Below, in pieces: positions 30,004 through 41,247 of a DNA stretch of 64,000 nt. The first letter of the stretch is position 1, and the number at the start of each line of letters is the position of its first letter. The stretch spans positions 620,001 to 684,000 of the forward strand of contig NW_015961990.1 of the NCBI RefSeq assembly GCF_000497045.1, read 5' to 3'. A model generated the notes under the pieces. It saw only the letters and a list, made by a program, of their open reading frames with translations, was not told the DNA's origin and ran no database searches. Source of the DNA: Kalmanozyma brasiliensis GHG001 (lineage: Eukaryota > Basidiomycota > Ustilaginomycetes > Ustilaginales). The position numbers were made by a program, and so were the translations under genes.

Positions 30004-31927
30004 CTATGTGGACGAAGCGAGGTGTTGCTGCGAGATGGGCCTTGAGAAGTAGGAGCCCATGCGTTCGTGGCTTGTTGCTGGCTGGACAAACTCTTGAGAG
30101 CCCTGCATGTGCTGTTGCTGCTGGAAGTGCTGATGAATCGTCGGCCTCGGTTGCTGATAGCTCTGCTGCTCGTAGAAGTGAGAGCCGACGCTCGAATTGG
30201 GTACTGCAGAAGAGGTGCCGGCATCCCACAGATTCGGATCGATGTTGCTAGTGCTCTGGTTCTCCAAAGCAAAGTTGGGCATCATTGCGAACGACTGCGA
30301 AGAGCCCATCATCGAGCTGTTGAACCCAGATGGCGAGGTTTGCGCGTCCGTGGCACATGCTCCGAAGCTCATGTTGGCGATCGACAGATTGTTGAACTGG
30401 GGACGAGCAGCGCTTTGCACCTCGAAGGCTCGTGCATCACGGAAGTCAGGCGTGCGAGGGAACTGCGACATCTCCGAAGCAGGTGTGAGCGTGTTGGGTG
30501 TAGGCGTCGGGCATGAGCGTCCGTGGTTGCTTGCCGGACTGTAGAAGCTGTGCGAGTTGCTCGACATGTAGCCAGATGTGGTGCTCGATCGGCGCGAGAT
30601 GTCGAGGCACTCAAAGCTCATACCGGACGACGAGGTCGACATAGCAGGCGCGCTGAAGGGTGTGCTGGGATAGTCGGCCGTCTGCTGCAAATGGAGGCCG
30701 TAGTGCGCAACGGCGCTATCGTCTTCCACCTTGAGGTTGGCCAGGTAGTGATGCTCGAGTCCCTGCGGGAATGTGGCGCGAGTTTGAGGGGGCAAGACAC
30801 AGCGGTTCATGGAGCTCGAGTTGCTCATGATGGTCATGGGACCTCCGACGCCTGAGTAGGTGCCTTCGGCGTCCGCATGGTTGCGACGCGTGTGCTTGGT
30901 CAACGTGGTCTTGCGGCAGAAAGATTTGCCGCAGCCAGCTACCAGACATTTGTATGGACGTCGACCAGTGTGGATCCGCCTGTGACGGGCGAGCGAGCTT
31001 GAATCGGAGCTGTACGGATCGAGGATCGTCAGGTCAGTCTTAGAAGGAAAGGAGCCGTCGAGGGTCGAGAGCAGCAACCACTTACAAAGCCTTACTGCAA
31101 GACTCGCACACATGAGGTCGCTCCCCGGTGTGGACGCGGATGTGAACGGTCAGGGCTGATCGCTGGATGAAAGTCTTGCCGCAATCGCGAAAGTGGCAAG
31201 TGAAAGGTCGCTCTTGGCTATGAATGCGAGCATGTCTGCGGTCGTCAGAGAATGAAAGGGTTCAGTGACGAGAAGGTCAGCGCAATTCCTTTGAGTGCAG
31301 CGCTAGTGGACCCTGACGTGTCGGATAGCCGGCTTCGCAGCGAGCACAAAGGGACCTGGATGCTCGTCGAATGCCGAAACCGAGATGGCGAGCACGCCGG
31401 CGCAATTTCCCACGTGGACCCACTTCGACGGCGTCTTTTTGTTGCTCCGCAAGTGATCTGCGGGCGGCGCAATCTGCCAAGTGCAGAGATACAATGACCT
31501 CAACGCCCAGCTGCTCCTTTGTTGCATCGAGACGGAAGACCTTCGCGAGATAGTCGGTGCATCCCTTTGTCGCTGCTTTTCTGACACGTACCTTGCCAAA
31601 TCGGATCGCCTAAGATGAAGAATCGATTCGAAGTCAAAGGGCAGATGATTGCATGAGGTCGAAAGAGAGAGGTGAGTGATGAGATCGATCAGCTCCAGCG
31701 TCTAAGGGGGGCAGAGCCTGAACAGAGGGACAAAGCGCACCTTGAAAAGGCTTTGGGACAGCCGGGATGCTTGCAATCGAAAGGGCGACACTCCTTTCGC
31801 TGGTCTTCGTGGACGAGTTCTGGATGGGCGCGACGACAAAGGGGATCGGAGGGCCGGGTGTCAGCTCTGATGCCCCACCCTGCGTATCGGTCGGTCTCAA
31901 GCCATGTTACCTACCCAAAATGTCCAT
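30004..31927 (-). CDS. C2H2 zinc-finger transcription factor, five exons including an 18-nt micro-exon
   Basis: Model: complement(join(30004..31009, 31086..31235, 31592..31609, 31741..31819, 31915..31927)), 421 residues, all junctions in phase. Exon 1 encodes only MDIL plus one base (donor GTAGGT). The exon 2 acceptor is CATCCAG, preceded by a CTGAC branch site. Exon 2 ends [11 protein letters not shown] at a GTGCGC donor. Exon 3 is 18 bases encoding RSDLAR. Exon 4 completes [14 protein letters not shown] and encodes a second finger with [14 protein letters not shown]. Exon 5 completes [15 protein letters not shown] and ends with [19 protein letters not shown]. The remaining 300 residues are Ser/Gln/Asn-rich with a QQQQHMQG tract, typical of activation domains. 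The finger order matches the gene at 18207-20645. Confidence 0.82.
31592..31609 (-). other. 18-nt micro-exon of the C2H2 gene
   Basis: Minus strand GCGATCCGATTTGGCAAG between acceptor CTTAG and donor GTACGT. It supplies R-S-D-L-A-R of finger one. Skipping it would remove exactly six residues of the recognition helix without a frameshift. Confidence 0.75.
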
Positions 31928-34900
31928 GTTGATTGAAAGACGCTTGGCGGCGTAAGACTTGGACGGAAGTAGGTGGTGACGAGGTCAAGAAGTTGACGAC
32001 AGAGTGCTTGCTATGAAGTCGACGGGTGGACTAATATTGGAGGCAGTGCAAGATGTGACAAGATCAATCTTGAATTCGATTGGCTATGAGAGCTGAGCTG
32101 ACGGAAGTGGAGACTGTTGAGGGTAGGAGCGATGGATGAGATTGGGACAATGGAGGAAGAGAGAACGGTCTGTGCAAGGTGGCTGGCTTAAGTATTGGTG
32201 AAGGGGCGGAGAGAAGGTGTGGAGGGATTCAGAACGAGGTCGAAGGCGGCTTGGAGCGTGCGGACGGATGAAGTAGACGCTAGGTAGCGTGGAGCGATAG
32301 AACGGCCATAGCTGTGCCACAAATCTATTGTCACACAACGGCGCTAGTGCGAAGGACGAGCTTCCGAGGAGGAGAAGCGAGGCGGAAGCTTCGCCACTGT
32401 CATCAAAGGGGCAGGAGAGCAGAAAAGCAGACCGGTAGGAGGGCAGGAGGGCAGGAGGGCAGCCAAGGCAAGACGCAGCGTACGACTGCACCTGGAAAAT
32501 TGTGATTCAAGCAGCTGATCAGATGCATGATCGTTCAGCACCTCCCATAGCCGTCACCATCTGCTCGGCAGTATGCTCCTAAGCTCCAGATAGGGAGACG
32601 AGCTTGTTGCCTAGGTGTGATCATGCACTGTGAGCGCCGCACTTGTATGGGTGCTTTGCCGCTAAAATGTCGCGCTCGCAGCCGATTTCTGGATTCGACT
32701 GCATGGGATGGGAACATGACAGACCGTGTGACACTAGACTGATGAAGTCTGCGCTGTGCTCACGGGGCAGGTCTGAGCTGTGTCCGTCTTACTGCACCAT
32801 TTCTCCATCACGAACCGACTCGAAGCGAATCAAGTGAGGCAGGAGAACGAGCGGTCAGGGCTCAGTTGCAGAGTGCTCGAGGTGGGCTGAACAGTTTTAG
32901 CGGCATCTGCAATGCAAGACGCAGTTAAGCTGTGGCGTCGAGGGGCAAGCGATCCGACAGTCTGGCTAGTGGGATAACACTAGTTTGATACACCCACCGA
33001 CGCCTGGAACTGGGTCACAGATAGCGCTGTACGATTGCGAAAGCCTGTACTGCGCTCTTACTCCGTCTACCGCCAGCATATCTGGACCCAGAAGCCGGCA
33101 CCACGCCCGCCAACAAGTGAAGCCGCTGGTCGTCCTTATCAACCTCGCTCTCTCGGCAGACGCTTCCGAAGGCGCAATTCCACGCAACGCGGGGCTCGCA
33201 CCTCGTGCTTCAGCTGATGATGAAGCATGCTGTTCTTTCTAGTGACTGTTGACTCTGATGGTGCTTGCCCAAAGTGCGTTTGCCGGCTCCCCCTTAGCGC
33301 AGTGCAGTCAGAGATGGTATGTGCAAGACGGAGCAAAAGGACCCAGGAAACCCAGAAAGGCAGGAAAGGAACGAATTTTAGCGCCGAATAGCAAACAATC
33401 AAGCGCGGCTGTCAAAACCCTAATCAACTCTCGATCCGTCATCGTGTTCTCTGGCTGTGCAGTCGATTCTATTGTTCGATCTTAGTGCTCAAAGTGGGCG
33501 ATCGCAATGAACCGCACTTTCACCGTGCAGTGTATGCACCTCGCGGAGGGGAGACAATGGACAATGAGGAGCATAGACATTGTTGCCAGAGATACGTCGC
33601 CTTTAGTTCGATTAGCACCTCGTTGTGACGACCGTGAGTGGCTGGCCCAAACTGCCACGCTGCGTCTGACAATAGTTCGCTTCGAGATACATTGATTAGA
33701 CCAAAGCGCGGTCAGTCATTGTTCTGACGCTCAAGTCAAACCGTTTCGACGTGCGCCTGCATGGTCACGCAGGCGAAGAGAAGCCTCCAGGGTCAACCCA
33801 CCAAGCGTGGCCGGCTGTGTGCACCCAGCGCGGCTGTCCTCCAGATATTCGCGCCGATGCGATGCAGACCACTTTCTTGGATCCCTTCCTCGGCTCTTGA
33901 GATCATTTGAGCGACTGCGTGCCGTGCGCTGAGCACGAATGGAGGGCAACTAGTACGGTATGTGCGTCGATAGGATGCAGGTCAACACCCATCGTCGAAG
34001 CTGGTGGTCTTGAGGCTCTACAGATGACGTGACACTCCATCGTCTCCGGCAATCGCTCGCCCTTTCGTTGCAAAATCCGAGACTGGCGCTTCGAGCTTGA
34101 TCGACTGAAGGCCTTTGAAGGGTCAACCCACCTCCAACTCGACTGTGAAAGTCTTTTCGAACGACGACGTCGGTGCAAGTCTGCTCTCAATAGCGATAGC
34201 ATATTGTTTGCGATTCTGCGGTTCCTTCAGGATTATCGGCAGTACGGACAGGGTATGAGACTAGCAGGAGGTCTGTGTACTAGCATGGGGGCGTAGTGGC
34301 GAAAGGATTCCTGGAATCCATCTCGCTGTAAGCAAGATGACGAGAATACATGAAGGCCAGGAGTCAGGAGCGGCTGGAGAATGCTGGCACGGCATCGAGT
34401 GCCGGTGATCAGCAGGGCAGCCTCGCCTGTAGAGTCCTGAATTGCATGACGAGCAACCATGATTGGCGCAGCTGAGTCGGTGCGAGGCTCCGTTTCAATT
34501 GCCCTCCTCTCAGATCGAAGCTGTGGCCTCTGCTTCATATGAATTGACCCCTTGTCTGACCTTCTGCCTGTGCCGCAAGCCGACGACGAGGTCCTTTCAT
34601 GTCGGAAATGTATGTACGGACCTCGGCATCGCTTGTCGTCCACTTTTACGAGCACGGCCCTTGGCGCCATCCATAGGAGTTCCCCGAGATGTACTCGCGG
34701 ACCTCTCAGCATGAAGACAAAAGAACCCTAAAAGTTAGAGCTGGAGGTCCCGTCGCTGCTTGGGTTTGCGATTGCGGCTGCGATCTAGGCTGATTCGGTC
34801 GCCATAGCTTTCGATCTCCCGCGGATGCTATCTGAGTGGTCTGATCCTGCCTCGACTGGGATCCCATGACTGTCTTGAAGTGACAGTCTAGAGACTTCAT

Positions 34901-36055
34901 CGAGCGAGACCAGGAATCCGAGAGGCAGCGGCTGCACGTCTTCGTTCATGCGGGCGAACAATAGGATTTCCTTGTCCTGCTTGGAATTCGTGACCAGCCC
35001 CGCAGCCTGCATGCACATTGTTCGAGATTCGTGATGAGGGGTCTGACAGGCTCGCTTACGGGACGCTTTCTGCACAATTTGCGCATCCATGCTAGGGTCC
35101 TGCTTCGGGAGCATTTGAGCCGTGTACGGGAATCTGATCGTGTCGTTAGCGTCTCGCAAGCTTCGTTCGCAAGCACGTGAAGGAGCTGAGCACGAATACC
35201 TTGAGTGGCGTGCCGGCCGGAAAGGAGGAGACGGCACTACGCTGAACAGGTCGGAACAGCTGCTTCGGCTCCTCGACCTTTTTGTTGAAAGATGGAGAAC
35301 CGTTGGAACGGTACAGCCTAAGGCGCATACGCACGCAAATATGTCGTGGCCACGATGCATGCTGGAAGGTCGGGGCGCACAGGAATAGGACAGCATGATC
35401 CAGGCAGAGATAGGCCGGAACGTGTTGACTCGCCGGTTCATGGTCGACATGGGTGCTTCGCTGTGGCCAACAAGGCTCGTCTGTGGGACCTGTGGGTGTG
35501 ACAATCTGACGCCCGGCCGGTGGTCCGTTGCAGCTGCTTTCATTTTGACTCGGACCTTGCACAAGACGGAAGCGATCAAGGCGGGAACACTGACCGCTTG
35601 TCAGGAACTCAGACGGCGTCCAAGCGAAGGATCCCTGCGTGGATGAAGGAGGAGGTTCGAGAGGCAAGAGTCATCAAGGCCGGCCTTGAGAACTTGCATT
35701 GGACTACCCATTTGAGGGGATCGTGTAGCCGCGCTTCAAACACTCTCGGATCATCGCTCCGTGCAAAGTTCGAAATAAGTACCCATAGCGACAAGGGCCC
35801 AAGCAAGAAGGAGCTCGATGGGATCACATGCTTTCATATCGCGGCGAGAGACTATCGACTTAGCGCTGTGCAACGCGCATCGATAGCTCTAGGTGGCGCA
35901 AGGACGATCCGGTGCGGACGTCGGTGGCCGAGTGCGGCTCTCGAAGCGGAACCGGCTGAATGGATAACGTGTGATTGCTGCGGCGCAGTGGCGCTTGAAT
36001 TGTCTAAAGAGTGACTGCTTGAGGACGACGATGGCCTAGCATTCCTAAGGCAGCA
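31928..36055. other. 4.1-kb stretch with no supported gene
   Basis: Upstream of the C2H2 gene and downstream of the Nudix gene, both on the minus strand. Only short, overlapping, Arg/Ser-rich frames appear on both strands (the longest about 260 codons at 34785-35579, without a good start). Base composition looks less G/C-rich than in the genes. A short repeat of ggcaggag lies at 32437-32462. It may be a long regulatory region or leader of the C2H2 gene, or hold non-coding RNA. Confidence 0.5.
32437..32462. repeat. Short tandem repeat of aggagggc
   Basis: About three tandem units of aggagggc in purine-rich DNA within the gene-free region. Confidence 0.7.
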
Positions 36056-37024
36056 TCACGCGATCTGCAAGCCAGGGTGATCGATGATGACATTGACGAG
36101 CGGTTGAAAGAGGGGAGCACCACGCGCAAAGTCGTCGGCCTCGGCCCAGGCAAGGGCCTCTTCCGCCGTGTCCACGTTCTGGAACCCGTCAAAGCGAGAT
36201 AGGGAGGACGAGAAAGAGCGTCTTGTGTTGCTGCCGAGTGCACCGGAGAGGATGGGTGGCGAGCCGTATGATGTGACTGGAGAGGTCTCATCAGCCTCTT
36301 GGAGTGCCTGAGCGAGGCTCTCGGCCTCAAGGAGCTTGTCGATGGATACGGGGAAGGATCTGCCTTCGGATGCGGCAGCGAGCTGCAAGAGCTGAAGTTG
36401 ATGCTGTCGATGTGCTGCGCTGAGTAGATAGGGGACGGGAGCCCAACACCAGCCGAGACACTTTGTAGGCTCGAGGATCTGTGGCTGCGCTTGCGGGCTG
36501 GCGGGATCGTGCTTGACACTGGCCTTCATGAAGATGGTGACGTAGTGTTTGCCATGACCCTTTTCTCCGTGATCCTTCATGCGCACCGAGTTTTGCGCGG
36601 TGAGGAATTGCAAGGGTGTGGGAAGGATGCTGGAGCGCTGTGGGGGCGGGTCCTCGTCGAAGGGGGATGGTGTTGATGCGGTGGAGGCGAGTACGGGCTG
36701 AGAAGGGGACTGGGTTCGAAGAAGGGCGTGCTTCTGTCGCGGTGAGTGGGAGAGCAGCTCGGACTGTGCTGAGACCTGCGGTGGCTCGAGGATGAGGCCT
36801 GTCTCCTCGTAGACCTCGCGAGCAGCACAGTCGAAGAACGACTCGTGTAGTTCGAGGTGACCGCCGGGGAGGGCGAGCGTGCCTGCGCCGTGACTGCCTG
36901 TTCGCTTTCCGATGAGGACGTGACCCTTTTCGTTGATCACAAACACGGCGACGCCGACGCGAGGCACCACGGTAGCATCCGAGACGGGCTGTTGCTTCAT
37001 CCTTGATGAGGTGGTGGGTGACAT
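36056..37024 (-). CDS. Nudix hydrolase, NUDT15/MTH1-like nucleotide pyrophosphatase
   Basis: 322 residues, ATG at 37024. The Nudix box is exact: G55-x5-E61-x7-R69-E70-V71-x-E73-E74-x-G76-L77, the metal-binding loop that hydrolyses nucleoside diphosphates linked to another group. The flanks [34 protein letters not shown] and [12 protein letters not shown] with EPTKCLGW are those of the NUDT15-like group, which can act on oxidised or other non-canonical dNTPs; the actual substrate is inference. Compared with that group, about 65 Ser/Pro-rich residues are inserted after the Nudix box and a long extension follows the fold. No intron consensus explains the insert, so it is probably a disordered loop. 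Confidence 0.9.
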   Translation of the reverse strand: MSPTTSSRMKQQPVSDATVVPRVGVAVFVINEKGHVLIGKRTGSHGAGTLALPGGHLELHESFFDCAAREVYEETGLILEPPQVSAQSELLSHSPRQKHALLRTQSPSQPVLASTASTPSPFDEDPPPQRSSILPTPLQFLTAQNSVRMKDHGEKGHGKHYVTIFMKASVKHDPASPQAQPQILEPTKCLGWCWAPVPYLLSAAHRQHQLQLLQLAAASEGRSFPVSIDKLLEAESLAQALQEADETSPVTSYGSPPILSGALGSNTRRSFSSSLSRFDGFQNVDTAEEALAWAEADDFARGAPLFQPLVNVIIDHPGLQIA

Positions 37025-38593
37025 GTATGCGTCGATGCGCTGTGTTAGAGTGATGTGACGTAGCCGAGAGACGCAGGACCAGCGTGGGAGCGAGGTCGGA
37101 TGGTCCGTTGGACTGCGACTGTGCTGGCGATCAGGGTAGGAGTAGCTACCCTAGAGGAAATGAGAGAGCCGGAGAGAGCTGATGACGAGATGGTGGCACC
37201 TGTCCAAATGAAGCCGGCCCTTTTTATGATAGCAAAGGTGTCGGTGCCACTGCACACTGCCAACGGCGCTTCCGTCTCCGGCCTCTGCGGCGTTCTCGTA
37301 GGGTCGTTTAGCTCTGGCTCTGCCTGGAGCGCGGGCGTGACTATGGATGTGAAAGCGGCATAGAGTCGATGGACGAAGGACGAACAGCAGCTCAGCTTCG
37401 AACGCCTTGGGAGAGCAGTCGTCGGTGAGCCAGCGCCACTTTCGCCCTTCCAACGATTCTTCCGAAAAGCGAGGATCGCTTGATATGCACGGTCGGCCTC
37501 CTTGCCCCGCCCGCGCTGATAAAGACGCGCTTTGGGGGCAACGTGAGTCAGACCGGCATTCCGTGCGCTGAACAAAAAATCCAGGGTCGCGGATCAGCTA
37601 TCGCTCCAGGGTCCATCCTCATCGGCGTGGCTTTTCCGCTGTTGCCGCTGATCTTGCTGTCACTCTTGGCGTAGTTTGGGGGCGATGCTCGGCGTAATGC
37701 GGGCGTGGAAGGGGGGCGGCGTTCCACGGTCGAGTTGCACCATTGGAGCGAGACTCGAGTTGATGAGCAAGATCGACGTCGAGTCGGCTAAGCATTTGAC
37801 GTTCGCGTTCACTCGGTTCGAGGCGTACGACAGCTCCTTGACAGCTTGACAGACAGACAGACAGACAGACAGGCAGACAGACAGGCAAGCAGACGCAAAC
37901 CTGTAATTTGGCGAGACCTCAGAACTTAGATTCTGTGTCCACGTTGAGAGACGGCGTCTCCGGCGAATTTCTCGACCTCGATTTCCTGGCTGAATTTTGC
38001 AGATGCAAAGGGAACTCGTACCTGCGTGCTCGTGTGCCTCGAAGATCCTCCTTCCTGAAATAGCCAATTTTGAACAAGGGAAATCGAAGCGAGCTGTGTG
38101 TGACGATATGACGACGAAGCAGGGCAGGGTTCGGCTGTGCTTGCGTGCATGTTGTTGCCGTTCCCTCTCTTTGAGCCCATCGGAACATCCACATCACAGT
38201 CCTCACATCGACCTCGTCTCCTGACGACAACAACGCCGACCGCCCCGTTTCGTGATTCGCACGCCACTTTTGGTTCGATCGCCGCTCGCTACCATCCCAT
38301 CAGCCACCATTTCGTCGTTGTCGGCCGCTTCGCGAACCACGGATCCTTGCCGATAGAGACTCGCGAATCGTCGTCGGCTGAAGCGAAGAGCCACACCGCG
38401 AACACCCACACTGGCGCCTTCCAAGCACACCTTTGCTAGCCGATCAATCGTCTCCACGACGACCGCGGAAGGGCGCCGACTTCGTCCACACACGCACGCC
38501 GAACGGAGCTGACTCGCCTACCGGAACCATCCGACTCGCTGTCGCATCGCTCACGGAACACACCTCCGAAAGGTGGGGGACGATCCAAAAACA
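37025..38593. other. Divergent region between the Nudix and SKT5-type genes
   Basis: About 1.57 kb. A minus frame at 37045-37575 and a + frame at 37100-37363 overlap each other; neither shows a domain or good coding character. Contains the GACA microsatellite at 37848-37894. The part after 38200 is C-rich and probably leader of the downstream gene. Confidence 0.45.
37848..37894. repeat. (GACA)n microsatellite
   Basis: About eleven tetranucleotide units of gaca with a few ggca/agca variants. Confidence 0.9.
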
Positions 38594-40969
38594 ATGGCGG
38601 GACAGACACCGCATCTGCCTGCTCTGCCTTCGGGCTTCGGCATGGACTCTTCCTATCCTCCCATGCCAGGCAGCACGCGCGTCACGGCCTCACAACCGAA
38701 GCCGCCCGCAGCCGTAGCAGCGACAGTCTCGCCTCCAAGACCGTATCACGCCGCAGCAGGGCCACCGCCTTTGCAGCCTCATCCACCTGGCGCTCTCGAA
38801 CAGGAACAGCTTCGTAGGAGGCAGCAGCCAGCCTCCTACTCATCCTCACCCTCCGTCATATCTCCCAATCTCAGACCAGGACAGTTTGTGCACGCTCCTG
38901 CTCCTGCACCAACACCACCACCTATCCCGCCGCAGCATCACTATGCGCAGCCCTCATCATCCAGCCATCAGTTCGTCGGCGGCTTTGCATCTCATCCTCA
39001 ACCTCCTCCGCAGCAGTACCGCGCCAGCACGCCGGTTTCCGCTCCTCGGCCTCCTCCGTCCATGCCCAATCCAGGGTACGGCTACAGTGACAATTCGCAA
39101 GGCTTGCGGGTCACTTCTGGATCCTATGGACAGTCGTCGGGCGCTCGAAGGGCGAGCGCCGTTGATGCCTATGCCACTGGCCCAGCGCCTCTTCCGCAAG
39201 CTTCCACCTCCTCGGTCGGCCAACCTGCGCTAGCTTGTCCGCTTCCAGACGTGGCCTCGCTAGCTGCACAGAAGGACAGAGCACGCGACGAGAAGCTCCG
39301 CGTCCAATGGGCCAAGCAGATGCTCAAATACGTCGAGCGCAACTTCTCGGATGGCACCAGGATCAGTGAGCCTAACACGGTCGCATGGACCGACGAAGCC
39401 ATCTCCATCATCATCCTCAATGCCGCCTCCAACCGTCCTGAGCCCGAAGCGCTCTACCTGCGCGGCGACCTGCAAGCATCGGGCGCATTCCCCACGTATC
39501 TGCCCAAGAATCTCAAGGAGGCGTTCAACGACTTTGAGCTCTCGGCGCGCATGGGCTGGGCACCGAGTTGGTTTCGCATCGGCCGCGATTACGAGGTGCT
39601 CGGCGATTTAGCTCGCGCTAGGGACGCGTACGATCGAGGCGGGCATAGCGGCGATGTGGGCTGCATCTACCGCATGGGCATGGCCAACTTGCTCGGACAG
39701 CTCGAACTGCCCGTCAACTACCCGAGAGCCATCGCGATGCTGCGCGAGGCAGCGGACAAGGCCGACCTCGACACACCGCAGCCCGCCTACATCTACGGCA
39801 TGCTGCTCGCCGGCGAATTCTCGCACGTCGATGTCCCGCAACGCTTGCTTCGCCCTGTCAGTACCTCGGTCGCCTCTGTGGAAGACGACGCGCGACGACA
39901 CATCCAGCGGGCCGCCTACCTCAACTTTGCACAAGCGCAGTACAAGTGCGGCTGGCTGTTCGAGTACGCCCAGCTCGGATGTGCTTTCGATCCGCTGCTC
40001 AGCGTGCAGTACTACAGCCTCGCGTCGCAGGGTGGCGAGATCGAGGCTGACATGGCGCTCTCCAAGTGGTTCCTGTGCGGCGCCGAGTCGTATTTCGAGA
40101 AAGACGAGAAGCTGGCATACACTTTTGCGGACAAGGCAGCTCGTAAAGGGCTGGCATCGGCCGAGTTTGCGCTGGGCTACTATCACGAAGTCGGAGTCGG
40201 CACGCCACGCAATGTCGAGCTTGCAAGGAAGTGGTATCAGAAGGCAGCAGCGAAGGACAACGCGGATGCGGTGGAACGATTGCAGGCGCTGCAGGGTCCC
40301 CAAGCGAACGGATTTACACGACAGCAACACGAGGCGGTGATGGACGACAAGCTCGTGCGCAAGAGGACGATGGCCAAGGCGCTCTCGGATCGCGAAGGCC
40401 GCAGTCCTGCCGTCGAGCATGATCATTACTTTGGCGAAAGTTCGATCGGACAGCGGATTCCAAGCGGGCAGACTCCTGCTGTGCCGAGCAACGCGAATCC
40501 AGGTCGCCCTGTTGCATCCGGCAGCGGCGGTGGCGGAAACTTGGATCTGTCGAGGAAGAAAACCATGAAGATGGTCGCCGAGACGGCTGCAGGACGCAAA
40601 CGACCCAACTACAACTTTGAAGGCAAGCCTCGACGCGATTCGGCGGTTCCTTCGATGCCCGTCGCCCCAGCACACCCACGCCCTGCTCCTTCGAATATGA
40701 CACCACCGGGCACGCGCGTCTCCTCGGGCACCCAACCCTCCACCCACGCCGGACGCCATGGTGCCGGCTACACGCTCAACGACAGCGGTCACGCACCCGC
40801 GTCGGCACCTGCTACCCACTCTCACACCAACGCCTGGGCTGCCGTGCCTCCCGCACCCAAAACGGCAGAGTCGGCTCCGACTGATTACTCCAAGAAGCCG
40901 TACAACACGTTTGCCGAGATGGGCTTCGCGCCGCAAAAGCAGAAGAAGGAGGAGTGTGTGGTTTGCTAG
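38594..40969 (+). CDS. SKT5/CHS4-type Sel1-repeat protein, chitin synthase activator, with CaaX end
   Basis: 791 residues from ATG 38594 (ACAATGGCG). The first 215 residues are Pro/Ser/Gln-rich and disordered. A run of Sel1-like repeats covers about residues 225-570; examples are EALYLRGDLQASGAF, GWAPSWFRIGRDYEVLGDLARARDAYDRGG, GDVGCIYRMGMANL, SAEFALGYYHEVGVGTPRNVELARKWYQKAA. After a basic disordered tail the protein ends EECVVC, a CaaX prenylation signal. This layout is that of fungal Skt5/Chs4 proteins, which bind and activate chitin synthase at sites of wall growth. The CaaX cysteine should be farnesylated and anchor the protein at the membrane (inference). A CaaX with terminal Cys is less common than Met, Ser or Gln. 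Confidence 0.88.
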   Translation: MAGQTPHLPALPSGFGMDSSYPPMPGSTRVTASQPKPPAAVAATVSPPRPYHAAAGPPPLQPHPPGALEQEQLRRRQQPASYSSSPSVISPNLRPGQFVHAPAPAPTPPPIPPQHHYAQPSSSSHQFVGGFASHPQPPPQQYRASTPVSAPRPPPSMPNPGYGYSDNSQGLRVTSGSYGQSSGARRASAVDAYATGPAPLPQASTSSVGQPALACPLPDVASLAAQKDRARDEKLRVQWAKQMLKYVERNFSDGTRISEPNTVAWTDEAISIIILNAASNRPEPEALYLRGDLQASGAFPTYLPKNLKEAFNDFELSARMGWAPSWFRIGRDYEVLGDLARARDAYDRGGHSGDVGCIYRMGMANLLGQLELPVNYPRAIAMLREAADKADLDTPQPAYIYGMLLAGEFSHVDVPQRLLRPVSTSVASVEDDARRHIQRAAYLNFAQAQYKCGWLFEYAQLGCAFDPLLSVQYYSLASQGGEIEADMALSKWFLCGAESYFEKDEKLAYTFADKAARKGLASAEFALGYYHEVGVGTPRNVELARKWYQKAAAKDNADAVERLQALQGPQANGFTRQQHEAVMDDKLVRKRTMAKALSDREGRSPAVEHDHYFGESSIGQRIPSGQTPAVPSNANPGRPVASGSGGGGNLDLSRKKTMKMVAETAAGRKRPNYNFEGKPRRDSAVPSMPVAPAHPRPAPSNMTPPGTRVSSGTQPSTHAGRHGAGYTLNDSGHAPASAPATHSHTNAWAAVPPAPKTAESAPTDYSKKPYNTFAEMGFAPQKQKKEECVVC

Positions 40970-41247
40970 GCGGTCGATACCACGATATCACGCACTAGCT
41001 GGTGCAACATTTGGACCTTCAAGATACCCCCGGACCCACGCTTTGACGGACATGAAGGAACATTCGATAAAGGCATGGATCAGGAGTGTGCGCTCCTCTC
41101 ACGAAGATCAGTGACATGCAATGCGATGCTGCTACATCTTCACTATTTGACCCTGGCTAAACAGACAATGAGACGTCGAGGAAGCACATCCTGAGTCTCC
41201 ATGAGCGCACGATCGACAAATGGTTGACATTGCGCAAGCTGTCCAAA
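40970..41247. other. Convergent 3' region
   Basis: 278 bases holding the 3' ends of the SKT5-type gene (+) and ATP10 (-); nothing else seen. Confidence 0.5.

Noticed and set aside
33789..34132. 14-base sequence agggtcaacccacc present twice (33789 and 34119)
   Set aside because: Several exact 14-mer pairs are expected by chance in 64 kb, so it is not evidence of a regulatory element.
34785..35579. 264-codon minus frame in the gene-free stretch
   Set aside because: No ATG in good context, Arg/Ser/Cys-rich, overlapped by other frames on both strands, no recognisable domain.
37045..37575. 176-codon minus frame upstream of the Nudix gene
   Set aside because: Overlaps a + frame, no domain, lies where the Nudix promoter and leader are expected.
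39608..40936. 442-codon frame antisense to the SKT5-type gene
   Set aside because: Arg/Val-rich mirror of Sel1 repeats; no independent evidence.
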